Of a stretch of 23,467 bases of DNA, positions 8,216 through 18,967 are shown one piece after another. The position numbers and the translations under genes were made by a program. The notes under the pieces were generated by a model that saw only the letters and a list, made by a program, of their open reading frames with translations, had not been told where the DNA came from and ran no database searches. The stretch covers positions 1 through 23,467 of the forward strand of contig JBOHDE010000036.1 of NCBI GenBank assembly GCA_050699035.1, in the 5' to 3' direction. Position 1 is the first letter of the stretch, and every line of letters begins with the position of its first letter. The DNA is from WHTB01 sp050699035. GTDB lineage: Bacteria; Actinomycetota; Actinomycetes; Propionibacteriales; Nocardioidaceae.

Positions 8216-10192
8216 TCATCCGAGGTTCACCGCCAACAGGGCGAGTACGACGAGCGCGACACCGGACAGCATCGCCAGCGCGTACGACCGGACGAACCCG
8301 GTCTGCAGCCGCCGCAGCCGGCCCGACGAACCGCCGACCAACGCGCCGAGGCCGTTGACGGTGCCGTCGATGCCCTTGGTGTCGGCGTAGACCAGCGACC
8401 GGGTGAGGTACTGGCCGGGGCGCATCAAGACCGCCTCGTTGAGGGCGTCGCCGTACAGGTCGGCCCGGGCGGCGGCGGTGAACGGCGACACCTTGACCGG
8501 CGCGGTCCGCGGGATCTCACGCTTGACCAGCACCACGAACGCGACGGCGACACCGACCGCGACCACCGCGACGATCAGCAGGGTCAGCAGCAAGGGCGAC
8601 ACGGCCAGCTCGTGGTGCTCCTCACCGACCACCGGGGTCAGCCAGTCGACGATCCAGCCGCCGATCAGCAGCACGCCGCCGACCACCGACAGCACGGCCA
8701 GCACGACCAGCGGGATCGTCATCACGGCCGGCGACTCGTGCGGGTGCACGTCCTTCGCCCAGCGTTTGCGGGTCAGGAACGTCATCAGCATCACCCGGGT
8801 CATGTAGAACGCGGTGATGCCGGCGCCCAGCAGGGCACCGACGCCGACGACCCAGTTGTCGGCGAACGCCGCCTCAATGATCTTGTCCTTGCTCCAGAAG
8901 CCGGCGAAGCCGGGGAACCCGATGATCGCCAGGTAGCCCATCGCGAAGGTCAGGAACGTCGCGGGCAGGACCGGGCCGAGCGCACCGTAGCGCCGCATGT
9001 CGACCTCGTCGTCCATCGCGTGCATCACGGACCCGGCGCCGAGGAACAGGTTGGCCTTGAAGAAGCCGTGCGTGATCAGGTGGAAGATCGCGAACGCGTA
9101 GCCGGCCGGACCGAGACCGGCCGCCAGCATCATGTAGCCGATCTGGCTCATCGTCGACCCGGCGAGCGCCTTCTTGATGTCGTCTTTCGCGCACCCGATC
9201 ACCGCGCCCCACAGCAGCGTGACCAGCCCGACGATGACCACCGCCGTCGCCGCGACGGGTGCACCCTCGAAGATGAAGTTGGAGCGGGTGACGAGGTAGA
9301 CGCCGGCCGTCACCATGGTGGCCGCATGGATCAGCGCCGACACCGGCGTGGGGCCTTCCATCGCGTCCAGCAGCCAGCTCTGCAGCGGCACCTGCGCGGA
9401 CTTGCCGCACGCGCCGAGCAGCAGCAGCAGGCCGATCGCGGTCAGCGTCGCCTCCGAGGCCTCCGACGCCGCGGCGGAGACGCCCTCGAACGACATCGTG
9501 CCGAACGTCGCGAACATCGCCATCACCGCGAGCGCCATGCCCATGTCGCCGACCCGGTTGACGACGAACGCCTTCTTCGCCGCCGTCGCCGCGGAGTGCT
9601 TGTGCTGCCAGAACCCGATCAGCAGGTACGACGCCAGGCCGACGCCCTCCCAGCCGAGGAACATGGTCAGGTAGTCGGCGCCGAGCACCAGGATCAGCAT
9701 CGCCGCGACGAACAGGTTGAGCTGGCCGAAGAACCGGTTGCGTCGCTCGTCGTCGGCCATGTAGCCGATGGAGTAGACGTGGATCAGGCTGCCGACGCCG
9801 GTGATCAGCAGCACGAACAGGATCGACAGCTGGTCGACCAGGAAGCCCATCTCGACGCGGAAGCTGCCGGCCTCGACCCAGGTGTACACCGACTGGGCGA
9901 CCGCCCGGTCGTCCCCGGGGCGGCGGAGCAGCTCGACGAACATCACCACGCCGAGCACGAACGACGCGATCGGCGTCGCGCAGCCGAGCAGGTGCCCCCA
10001 CGCCTTCGTCGTACGGCCACCGAGCAGCAGGACCGCCGCACTGGCCGCTGGCAGCGCCACCACCAGCCAGGTCAGCGAGAACACGCCGCCGGCGGCGGCC
10101 GGCGTAACGGCGTGCCCGGCCTCCTGCATCGCCGGGTGCACGCTCAGCGCAGTAAGGCCGTTCACGACGGGCTCACCGAATACGGGGCTCAC
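8216..10192 (-). CDS. nuoL: NADH-quinone oxidoreductase subunit L
   Basis: The 658-residue protein is the distal antiporter-like subunit, whose C-terminus carries the long lateral helix along the membrane arm. Channel residues visible are Glu182 (LGWEGVGLASYLLIGFW), Lys264 (ACGKSAQVPLQSWLLDAMEG) and the later Lys in GFFKANLFLGAGS. About 40 residues precede the first obvious membrane helix, slightly long for the family. The GTG at 10192 is kept because GAGGAGT lies 9 nt upstream. It begins 13 nt after the nuoK stop. An internal start at Met22 cannot be excluded. Confidence 0.96.
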   Translation of the reverse strand: MSPVFGEPVVNGLTALSVHPAMQEAGHAVTPAAAGGVFSLTWLVVALPAASAAVLLLGGRTTKAWGHLLGCATPIASFVLGVVMFVELLRRPGDDRAVAQSVYTWVEAGSFRVEMGFLVDQLSILFVLLITGVGSLIHVYSIGYMADDERRNRFFGQLNLFVAAMLILVLGADYLTMFLGWEGVGLASYLLIGFWQHKHSAATAAKKAFVVNRVGDMGMALAVMAMFATFGTMSFEGVSAAASEASEATLTAIGLLLLLGACGKSAQVPLQSWLLDAMEGPTPVSALIHAATMVTAGVYLVTRSNFIFEGAPVAATAVVIVGLVTLLWGAVIGCAKDDIKKALAGSTMSQIGYMMLAAGLGPAGYAFAIFHLITHGFFKANLFLGAGSVMHAMDDEVDMRRYGALGPVLPATFLTFAMGYLAIIGFPGFAGFWSKDKIIEAAFADNWVVGVGALLGAGITAFYMTRVMLMTFLTRKRWAKDVHPHESPAVMTIPLVVLAVLSVVGGVLLIGGWIVDWLTPVVGEEHHELAVSPLLLTLLIVAVVAVGVAVAFVVLVKREIPRTAPVKVSPFTAAARADLYGDALNEAVLMRPGQYLTRSLVYADTKGIDGTVNGLGALVGGSSGRLRRLQTGFVRSYALAMLSGVALVVLALLAVNLG

Positions 10193-10205
10193 AGCAGTGG
10201 ACTCC

Positions 10206-10505
10206 TCAGTACTTCAGCAGGCTCGCGTCGTCGACCGAGGCCGAGCGGCGGGTACGGAAGATGGTCACGATGATCGCGAGGCCGATCACGACCTCGGCGG
10301 CGGCCACCACCATCACGAAGAAGGCGGCGACCTGGCCGTCGAGGTTGCCGTGCTGGCGGGCGAACGTCACGAACGCGAGGTTGGCGGCGTTCAGCATCAG
10401 CTCGATGCACATGAACACGACGATCGCGTTGCGGCGGACGAGCACGCCGAGGGCGCCGATCGAGAACAGCAGCACGGACAGCACCAGGAACGGTTCGGAG
10501 CTCAC
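10206..10505 (-). CDS. nuoK: NADH-quinone oxidoreductase subunit K
   Basis: A 99-residue protein with three membrane helices, the usual size. The two buried glutamates needed for proton translocation are present: Glu35 (FMCIELMLNAANLAF) and Glu71 (VAAAEVVIGLAI). The GTG start overlaps the nuoJ stop by 4 nt and has a strong AAGGAGG ribosome binding site 6 nt upstream (10512-10518), which lies inside the end of nuoJ. Confidence 0.97.
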   Translation of the reverse strand: MSSEPFLVLSVLLFSIGALGVLVRRNAIVVFMCIELMLNAANLAFVTFARQHGNLDGQVAAFFVMVVAAAEVVIGLAIIVTIFRTRRSASVDDASLLKY

Positions 10506-11308
10506 TGCTCGCCTCCTTCCTCGGTCGACGGCCGGGTGGCGTCGTTGCCGGTCACCCGGCCGGCCTGTGACCCGTCGTCGTCGAGGCCAGGGGTACGGGC
10601 GATCGCGGGCACCTGCCGGACGGTGCCGCGAGCCTTGAGCGTGCGCGACACCGACTCGCCGGCGACCGAACCGTCGGGCAGCAGCGCCGGGGTGTCGACG
10701 GCGTTGTGCCGGGCGTAGACGCCGGGAGGTGCGAGCGGCCCGAGGTGCTTGCCGGAGTCGGCGTAGTCACGGACCCGCTGTTGCGCCCGGTCGCGCTGGG
10801 TGGGCTTCGGCGTCAGCCGCTCACGGTGCGCGAGGACCATCGCGCCGAGTGCGGCGGTGATCAGCAGCGCGCTGGTGACCTCGAAGGCGAACACGTATTT
10901 CGAGAACAGCAGGTCGGCCAGGCCCTGGACGTTGCCGTCGAGGTTGGGCCCGGCCAGCCCGGCCGCGGAGCCGACGACGGCCTGCGACGCGACGACCACC
11001 AGGACGACGCCGACCAGCAGGGCCGCCGTCGCACCGAGCGCACGCTGGCCCTTGATCGTCTCGACCAGGGAGTCGGCGGAGTCGACGCCGACCAGCATCA
11101 GGACGAACAGGAAGAGCATCAGCACGGCGCCCGTGTAGACGATGATCTGCACGACGAACAGGAACGGCGCGTCGAGCACGGCGTACAGGATCGCCAGCGA
11201 CACCATCACGACGGCCAGCAGCATCGCCGAGTGGACGGCCTTGCGCACCAGCACCATGCCGAGCGCGGCGGCGACCATGATCGGAGCGAGGATCCAGAAC
11301 GCGATCAC
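10502..11308 (-). CDS. nuoJ: NADH-quinone oxidoreductase subunit J with hydrophilic C-terminal tail
   Basis: A 268-residue membrane subunit. The core (1-160) has five predicted helices and the conserved FVVQIIVYTGAVLMLFLFVLML segment (51-72), whose helix carries a pi-bulge in solved complexes. From about residue 161 there is a charged tail of roughly 108 residues (HRERLTPKPT, then Arg/Gln-rich, then PPGVYARHNAVDTPALLPDG) that E. coli NuoJ (184 residues) lacks but that I recall as common in actinobacterial NuoJ. GTG start overlaps the nuoI stop by 4 nt. Confidence 0.95.
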   Translation of the reverse strand: MIAFWILAPIMVAAALGMVLVRKAVHSAMLLAVVMVSLAILYAVLDAPFLFVVQIIVYTGAVLMLFLFVLMLVGVDSADSLVETIKGQRALGATAALLVGVVLVVVASQAVVGSAAGLAGPNLDGNVQGLADLLFSKYVFAFEVTSALLITAALGAMVLAHRERLTPKPTQRDRAQQRVRDYADSGKHLGPLAPPGVYARHNAVDTPALLPDGSVAGESVSRTLKARGTVRQVPAIARTPGLDDDGSQAGRVTGNDATRPSTEEGGEQ

Positions 11309-11862
11309 CTGCTGCCTCCCGCCGACTCGGCCTCCCGGCCGGCCACGTCGTGCGTGCCGCCGCGGTAGTACGCCGCCTCGTCGTCGCCGAGCCGCATCGG
11401 GTGCGGTGGCTCCTCCATCCCGGGCAGCAGCGGGGCCAGCAGGTCCTGCTTCTCGTAGATCAGCGACTCACGCGAGCGGTCGGCCAGCTCGTACTCGTTG
11501 GTCATCGTCAGTGCGCGGGTCGGACAGGCCTCGATGCAGAGGCCGCAGAGGATGCAGCGCAGGTAGTTGATCTGGTAGACGCGGCCGTAACGCTCGCCCG
11601 GCGAGAACCGCTCCTCACCGGTGTTGCTGGCGCCCTCGACGTAGATCGCGTCGGCCGGACAGGCCCAGGCGCACAGCTCGCAGCCGATGCACTTCTCCAG
11701 GCCGTCGGGCCAGCGGTTGAGCTGGTGCCGGCCGTGGAACCGCGGCGCGGTGGGCTTCTTCTCGAACGGGTACTGCTCGGTCACCACCTTCTTGAACATG
11801 GTGCGGAAGGTGACACCGAACCCGGCGACCGGGTCCCAGAACTGCTCCTTGAGGCTAGGCAC
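11305..11862 (-). CDS. nuoI: NADH-quinone oxidoreductase subunit I (2 x 4Fe-4S)
   Basis: A 185-residue ferredoxin-like subunit carrying clusters N6a and N6b in the peripheral arm. The two motifs are CIGCELCAWACP (Cys 58, 61, 64, 68) and CILCGLCIEACP (Cys 103, 106, 109, 113). The frame stays open 17 codons further upstream, but GTG at 11862 is chosen because a perfect AGGAGG sits 6 nt before it and the conserved protein begins there. It overlaps the end of nuoH by 8 nt. A charged tail of about 40 residues follows the ferredoxin core. Confidence 0.96.
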   Translation of the reverse strand: MPSLKEQFWDPVAGFGVTFRTMFKKVVTEQYPFEKKPTAPRFHGRHQLNRWPDGLEKCIGCELCAWACPADAIYVEGASNTGEERFSPGERYGRVYQINYLRCILCGLCIEACPTRALTMTNEYELADRSRESLIYEKQDLLAPLLPGMEEPPHPMRLGDDEAAYYRGGTHDVAGREAESAGGSR

Positions 11863-13201
11863 CCCGGTCCTCCTCGCTGACAGGTGTGTGCCCGTCGTCG
11901 GTGTCACCGGCACTGGTGCCGGTGCTGCCCGTCACGCTGGTGAGTACGGGCAGCTGCTGGCCGGGCATCGGCGGCACCGGGTAACCCCCGGCGAACGCGT
12001 CGAACTCCGGCTCCTCCGCGGGCTCTTCCTCGGCCGGCCTCTCGCCGACGAACGACAGGGCCAGGAACACGAGCACCGCGACCAGGGCGGCACCGATGAT
12101 GTAGCGCCGGTCGATGCCCTCGTCGAGCGTGATCGCCCGGATCGTCGCCACCGCCACCGTCCACAGCAGCGCGACCGGGATGAGCACCTTCCAGCCGAGC
12201 TTCATGAACTGGTCGTACCGCATCCGCGGCAGCGTGCCGCGCAGCCAGATGAAGAAGAAGATGAACAGCATCGTCTTGCCGAGGAACCACAGCAGCGGCA
12301 GGTAGCCCTGGTTGGCGCCGTCCCACAGCGACAGCGGCCACGGCGCCATCCAGCCACCGAGGAACAGCGTCGTCGCCAGCGCGCCGACCGTGACCATGTT
12401 GACGTACTCGGCCAGGAAGAACAGCGCGAACTTCAGCGAGGAGTACTCGGTGTGGAAGCCGCCGACCAACTCGCCCTCGGCCTCGGGCAGGTCGAATGGC
12501 GCACGGTTGGTCTCGCCGACCATCGCCGCGACGTAGATCAGGAAGGACGGGATCAGGATCAGGCCGAACCACAGCCGCTCCTGCGCCGCCACGATCTCGG
12601 AGGTCGACAACGAGCCGGCGTACAGGAAGACGGCGACCAGGGCGAGGCCCATCGCCACCTCGTACGAGATCATCTGTGCCGACGAGCGCAGGCCACCGAG
12701 CAGCGCGTACGTCGATCCCGAGGACCAGCCGGCCAGCACGATGCCGTAGATGCCGACCGACGCGACCGCCAGGATGTACAGCACTGCGACCGGCAGGTCG
12801 GTCAGCTGCAGCGGCGTCTCGATGTCGGTGAACGGCACCGTGACGACCGGGCCGAAGGGGATCACCGCGAACGCGATGAAGGCCGGGATCGTCGAGATGA
12901 CCGGCGCGATGATGAACACCACCTTGTCGGCGGCCTTCGGGACGACGTCCTCCTTCAGCGCCAGCTTGATGCCGTCGGCCAGCGACTGCAGCAGGCCGAA
13001 CGGCCCGTGCACGTTGGGGCCGACGCGGTGCTGCATCCGGGCCACGACGCGACGCTCCGCCCAGATGTTGAACAGCGTCAGCACGACGAGGATCACGAAG
13101 ATCAGCACGCCCTTGACCAGCCACAGCCACCACGGGTCGTGGCCGAACTCCGACAGGTCGTCCTTGGCGAGGATCACGCCACTGCCGTGTGCGAAGCTCA
13201 C
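11855..13201 (-). CDS. nuoH: NADH-quinone oxidoreductase subunit H
   Basis: A 448-residue multi-helix membrane subunit that forms part of the quinone chamber with NuoB and NuoD. Conserved blocks are IWAERRVVARMQHRVGPN (46-63), GPFGLLQSLADGIKLALKED, and LPEAEGELVGGFHTEYSS. The start is GTG 13201 with GGAGGA 5 nt upstream (13207-13212); the much longer open frame upstream runs antisense-like through nuoG and is rejected. The start overlaps the nuoG stop by 4 nt. Residues from about 385 on form a 64-residue Glu/Pro/Gly/Thr-rich soluble tail not needed for the core fold. Confidence 0.96.
   Translation of the reverse strand: MSFAHGSGVILAKDDLSEFGHDPWWLWLVKGVLIFVILVVLTLFNIWAERRVVARMQHRVGPNVHGPFGLLQSLADGIKLALKEDVVPKAADKVVFIIAPVISTIPAFIAFAVIPFGPVVTVPFTDIETPLQLTDLPVAVLYILAVASVGIYGIVLAGWSSGSTYALLGGLRSSAQMISYEVAMGLALVAVFLYAGSLSTSEIVAAQERLWFGLILIPSFLIYVAAMVGETNRAPFDLPEAEGELVGGFHTEYSSLKFALFFLAEYVNMVTVGALATTLFLGGWMAPWPLSLWDGANQGYLPLLWFLGKTMLFIFFFIWLRGTLPRMRYDQFMKLGWKVLIPVALLWTVAVATIRAITLDEGIDRRYIIGAALVAVLVFLALSFVGERPAEEEPAEEPEFDAFAGGYPVPPMPGQQLPVLTSVTGSTGTSAGDTDDGHTPVSEEDRGA
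11869..11874 (-). promoter_or_regulatory. Ribosome binding site of nuoI (AGGAGG)
   Basis: Perfect anti-16S match, 6-nt spacer to the GTG at 11862. It lies within the last codons of nuoH and decides between this start and the GTG at 11913. Confidence 0.75.
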
Positions 13202-15632
13202 GCTGCTCCTCCCTGGATGCGGACGACGGCGCCGGCGCCGACCCGCAGGTCGCGGTTGACCGACTGGCCACCGGAGCGCTGCGGCACCCAGACCACACTG
13301 TCCGGGAGGTCGGCCACCGCGGCCGGCAGGGCCATGCTGCCGTGCTCGGTCGCGATCGTCACGGTGCCACCCGGTGCGACGCCGAGAGCTTCGGCGGTCC
13401 CGGCGGACATCCGGGCGACCGGGGCTCGGCCGGTGGCCTTGAGGTGGGGCTCGCCGTCTTGCAGCGCGCCGTCGTCGACCAGCAGCCGCCAGGTCGCCAG
13501 CACGGCCTCGCCGGCCGCCGGTGTCGCGGCGGTGCCGGCGGCGACCGTCGGCGGGCTCGGATGGCCGCCGTCCCACGGCCCAAGCTCGACCATCTCGGCG
13601 CGGGCGCCGTCGACGGTGCGGAAGCCGAGGTCGGTGCCCAACTCGTCGGCGATGCCGGCCAGGACGCGGAGGTCGGGCAGCGAGCCGGCGACCGTGAGTA
13701 CGTCGTCGAACCGCCGGACCCGGCCCTCCCAGTTGACGAACGAGCCGGACTTCTCCGCCACCGGTGCGACCGGCAGCACGACGTCGGCGCGCTCGGCGAC
13801 CGCGGTCGCCCGGATCTCCAGGCTGACCAGGAACGGCACCGCGTCCAGCGCGGCGAGCGCGGCGACCGGGTCGGGGAGGTCGTCCACCTCCACCCCGCCG
13901 ACCACCAGGGCCTGCAGGTCACCGGCCGCGGCGGCGGCGACGATCTCGTCGGTGCTCCGGCCCGCGTGGTCGGGCAGTCGCTCTACCCCCCAGGTGGTGG
14001 CCACGTCGACCCGGGCGACGGCGTCGGTGACGCGCCGACCGCCGGGCAGCAGCGTCGGCAGGCAGCCGGTCTCGAGCGCCCCCCGCTCCCCGGCCCGACG
14101 CGGGACCCAGCCGAGCTTGGCACCGGTCTTGGCGGCCAGCGCGGCGGCGGCCGACAGGGCACCGGGTACGGAGGCGAGCCGCTCGCCGACCAGGACCACG
14201 CCGCCCGCGTCGAGCGCCACGGCGCCATCCCCGGCGAGTGCTTCGAGGGCGGTCGCCTCGTCGCCGGGAACGGTGGCGACCAGCGAGCCGCTGAGCTTGT
14301 CCAGCCCGCGGGTGGCGTACGGAGCCACGGAGTAGACCCGGGTGCCGGCCAGGACGGCCTTGCGCAGCCGCAGGAAGACGATCGGCGACTCCTCCTCCGG
14401 CTCGAACCCGGCGAGCACGACCGCGTTGGCCTTCTCCAGGTCGGCATAGGTCACCTGCATGGCGTTGGCGGCGACCGACGATGCCAGGAAGTCGGCCTCC
14501 TCGGCGGAGTGCGCGCGGGCCCGGAAGTCGATGTCGTTGGTGCCGAGCACCACCCGGGTGAACTTGGAGTACGCGTAGGCGTCCTCGCCGGTCAGCCGAC
14601 CACCGGTCAGCACGCCGACGGACGTACCCGCCGCCTCGAGACCCCGCGCGGCGACCGCGAGCGCCTCCGGCCACGACGCCGGGCGCAGCTCACCGCTGTC
14701 CTCGTCGCGGACCAGCGGATGGGTCAGCCGGTCGGCCTGGCGGGCGTAGGTGAAGGCGAACCTGCCCTTGTCGCAGTTCCACTCCTCGTTGACCTGGGGG
14801 TCGTCGCCGGCCAGCCGCCGGGTGACCTTGCCCCGGCGGTGGTCGGTGCGCAGCGCGCACCCGGAGGCGCAGTGCTCGCACACGCTCGGCGTGGAGATCA
14901 GGTCGAACGGCCGCGCCCGGAACCGGTAGGCCGCGCTGGTCAGCGCGCCGACCGGGCAGATCTGGATGGTGTTGCCCGAGAAGTACGACTCGAACGGCTC
15001 GTTCTCGTAGATGCCGACCTGCTGCAGCGAGCCGCGCTCGATCAGCGCGATGAACGGGTCGCCGGCGATCTGCTCGGAGAACCGGGTGCAGCGGGCGCAC
15101 AGCACGCAGCGCTCCCGGTCGAGCAGCACCTGGGCCGAGATGTTGATCGGCTTGGTGAACGTGCGCTTCACTTCGGCGAAGCGGGACTCGCCACGGCCGT
15201 TGGACATCGCCTGGTTCTGTAGCGGGCACTCGCCGCCCTTGTCGCAGACCGGGCAGTCCAGCGGATGGTTGACCAGCAGGAACTCCATGATCCCCTGCTG
15301 CGCCTTGTCGGCGACCTCGGATGTGGCCTGCGTGTGCACGACCATGCCCGGGGCCACGGCCAGCGTGCAGGAGGCCTGCGGCTTGGGGATCGGCCGGCCG
15401 TTGCCGGCATCGGGGATGTCGACGAGGCACTGCCGGCAGGCGCCCACCGGCTCCAGCAGCGGGTGGTCGCAGAACCGGGGGATCTGCACCCCGACCAGCT
15501 CGGCGGCCCGGATCACCAGCGTGCCCTCGGGCACGCTCACCTCGGTGCCGTCGATGGTCAGCGTGACCAGCTTCTCCGGTGCCGCGCTCGCGTCGGCGCC
15601 GGCCGCGGTCGCGGCGTTGGTCTGCACGGTCA

Positions 15633-15633
<1 letters not shown>
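13198..15633 (-). CDS. nuoG: NADH-quinone oxidoreductase subunit G (iron-sulfur, molybdopterin-like fold)
   Basis: An 811-residue peripheral-arm subunit passing electrons from NuoE/F toward NuoI. N-terminal cluster ligands are all visible: N1b Cys 55, 66, 69, 89; N5 His123 with Cys 127, 130, 136; N4 Cys 176, 179, 182, 226. A fourth motif, Cys 252, 255, 259, 287 (CxxC-x3-C-x27-C), is the off-path N7 cluster found in some bacterial NuoG. The rest is a degenerate molybdopterin-oxidoreductase-like domain and a C-terminal beta-barrel-like domain. ATG 15633 is chosen (GGGAG 7 nt upstream, overlap TAATG with nuoF) over the longer open frame. Confidence 0.96.
13207..13212 (-). promoter_or_regulatory. 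Ribosome binding site of nuoH (GGAGGA)
   Basis: Lies 5 nt before GTG 13201 and inside the end of nuoG. It fixes the nuoH start against the roughly 125-codon in-frame overrun upstream. Confidence 0.7.
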
Positions 15634-16939
<1,306 letters not shown>

Positions 16940-16940
<1 letters not shown>

Positions 16941-17620
16941 CAGGCGTCCTTCCGGTTGCCGTCTGGCGCGGTCCAGCCACGCTCACGGGCGATCTGCAGC
17001 CCGACCAGGGACGCTGGTCCGGCCGCGGGGCCCTCGTCGGCCAGGTCGTCGGGGAAGCCGGCGATCACCCGCTCGGCCTCCTTCCAGGTGCAGATCCGCG
17101 GTCCGCGCGTCGACGTGACCTCGTCACCCGCCCGCAGCCGGTCGACCAGGTCGGTGGCGCTGCTCGGGGTCATGTTGTCCATGAACTCCCAGTTGACCGT
17201 CATCACCGGGGCGAAGTCGCAGGCCGCGTTGCACTCGATGTGCTCGAGGGTGACCTTCCCGTCCTCGGTGGTCTCGTCGTTGCCGACGTCGAGGTGCTCC
17301 TTGAGCCGCTCGAAGATCAGGTCACCGCCCATCACCGCGCACAGTGTGTTGGTGCACACCCCGACGTGGTAGTCGCCGACCGGACGGCGCTTGTACATCG
17401 TGTAGAAGGTGGAGACCGCGGCGACCTCCGCGGCGGTCAGGTCGAGCAACTCCGCGCAGGCCTCGATGCCGGCCGGGGTGACGTACCCCTCGACGCTTTG
17501 CACCAGGTGCAGCATCGGCAGCAGCGCCGAACGGGGCTGCGGGTAACGCGCGATGATCTCCCGGAGCTCGTCCAGGGTCTGCTGCGGCAGTGTGCCGGCA
17601 GCCATCTGTCGGTCGATCAT
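16940..17620 (-). CDS. nuoE: NADH-quinone oxidoreductase subunit E (2Fe-2S)
   Basis: A 226-residue thioredoxin-fold subunit that pairs with NuoF. Cluster N1a ligands are Cys 89 and 94 (VCTNTLC) and Cys 130 and 134 (ECNAACDFAP). The C-terminal extension (about 170-226, with TWKEAERVIAGFPDD) is longer than in E. coli NuoE and resembles other actinobacterial homologues. Its ATG directly abuts the nuoD stop (TAG then ATG). Confidence 0.96.
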
Positions 17621-18967
17621 CTATCGGTCCACCCCACCCATCACCGGGTCGATGCTGGCAATAGCCACGATGACGTCGGCGACCATACCGCCCTCGCTCA
17701 TCACCGAGGTGCACTGCAGGTTGACGAACGACGGGTCGCGGAAGTGCGCCCGGAACGGTCGGGTGCCGCCGTCGCTGACCAGGTGGCAGGCCAGCTCGCC
17801 GCGCGGCGACTCGACCGCGACGTACGCCTGGCCGGCCGGGACCCGGAAGCCCTCGGTGACCAGCTTGAAGTGGTGGATCAGCGCCTCCATCGACTCACCC
17901 ATGATGTGGCGGATGTGGTCGAGGGAGTTGCCCATGCCGTCGTTGCCGACGGCGAGCTGGGCCGGCCAGCCGATCTTCCGGTCGGCCACCATCACCGGTG
18001 CGCCCTCGAGCTTGCTCAGCCGGTCGGCGGCCTGCTCCACGATCTTCAGCGACTCCCACATCTCGTCCAGCCGGATCCGGAACCGGCCGTACGCGTCGGC
18101 GCTGTCACGGGTGATCACGTCGAAGTCGTAGGTCTCGTAGCCGCAGTACGGCTGGGACTTGCGCAGGTCCCAGGGGTAGCCGGTCGACCGGAGCACCGGC
18201 CCGGTGACGCCGAGTGCCAGGCAGCCGGCCAGGTCGAGGTGACCGACGCCCTCGAGCCGGCCCTTGAAGATCGGGTTGGCGTTGCACAGGGCGGCGTACT
18301 CGGGCAGCCGCTTCTTCATCAGCTTGACGAACTCGCGGATCGCCTCCAGAGCGCCGGGCGGGAGGTCCTGGGAGACGCCGCCGGGGCGGAAGAACGCGTG
18401 GTTCATCCGCAGCCCGGTGATCAGCTCGAACAGGTCGAGCACCAGCTCACGCTCACGGAACCCGATGGTCATCACCGTCAGCGCGCCGATCTCCATGCCG
18501 CCGGTGGCGATCGCGACCAGGTGGGACGAGATGCGGTTGAGCTCCATCAGGAGCACCCGCATCACGTCGGCCTTCTCCGGGACGTCGTCCTCGATGTCGA
18601 GCAGCCGCTCGATGCCCAGCACGTACGCGGCCTCGTTGTAGAACGGCGACAGGTAGTCCGCGCGGGTGCAGAACGTCACGCCCTGCGTCCAGTTGCGGTA
18701 CTCCATGTTCTTCTCGATGCCGGTGTGCAGGTAGCCGATGCCGCACCGGGCCTCGGTCACCGTCTCGCCCTCGAGCTCGAGGATCAGCCGGAGCACGCCG
18801 TGCGTGGACGGGTGCTGCGGCCCCATGTTGACGACGACCCGCTCTTCGGCGTTCTCGGCGGCGCCGGACACGACGGAGTCCCAGTCCTGGCCGGTCACGG
18901 TGTAGACCCGGCCACCCGCGGGCTCGTAGGCCTGGGCGAACGGGTCGGTTCTCGTCTGGTCGCTCAT
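17621..18967 (-). CDS. nuoD: NADH-quinone oxidoreductase subunit D
   Basis: A 448-residue '49-kDa' subunit, homologous to the NiFe-hydrogenase large subunit, that forms the quinone head-group site with NuoB. The conserved loop MGPQHPSTHGVLRL (48-61; His52, His56) and the C-terminal IASIDPVMGGVDR are intact. ATG 18967 overlaps the nuoC stop by 1 nt; the in-frame overrun upstream lies inside nuoC and is rejected. Confidence 0.97.
   Translation of the reverse strand: MSDQTRTDPFAQAYEPAGGRVYTVTGQDWDSVVSGAAENAEERVVVNMGPQHPSTHGVLRLILELEGETVTEARCGIGYLHTGIEKNMEYRNWTQGVTFCTRADYLSPFYNEAAYVLGIERLLDIEDDVPEKADVMRVLLMELNRISSHLVAIATGGMEIGALTVMTIGFRERELVLDLFELITGLRMNHAFFRPGGVSQDLPPGALEAIREFVKLMKKRLPEYAALCNANPIFKGRLEGVGHLDLAGCLALGVTGPVLRSTGYPWDLRKSQPYCGYETYDFDVITRDSADAYGRFRIRLDEMWESLKIVEQAADRLSKLEGAPVMVADRKIGWPAQLAVGNDGMGNSLDHIRHIMGESMEALIHHFKLVTEGFRVPAGQAYVAVESPRGELACHLVSDGGTRPFRAHFRDPSFVNLQCTSVMSEGGMVADVIVAIASIDPVMGGVDR

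Noticed and set aside
13202..13576. Extended N-terminus for nuoH (and similar extensions for nuoG, nuoD, nuoC, nuoI and the polyprenyl synthase)
   Set aside because: The extra residues are low-complexity Arg/Gly/Pro-rich readings of the upstream gene in another frame. Conserved N-termini and ribosome binding sites mark the shorter starts.
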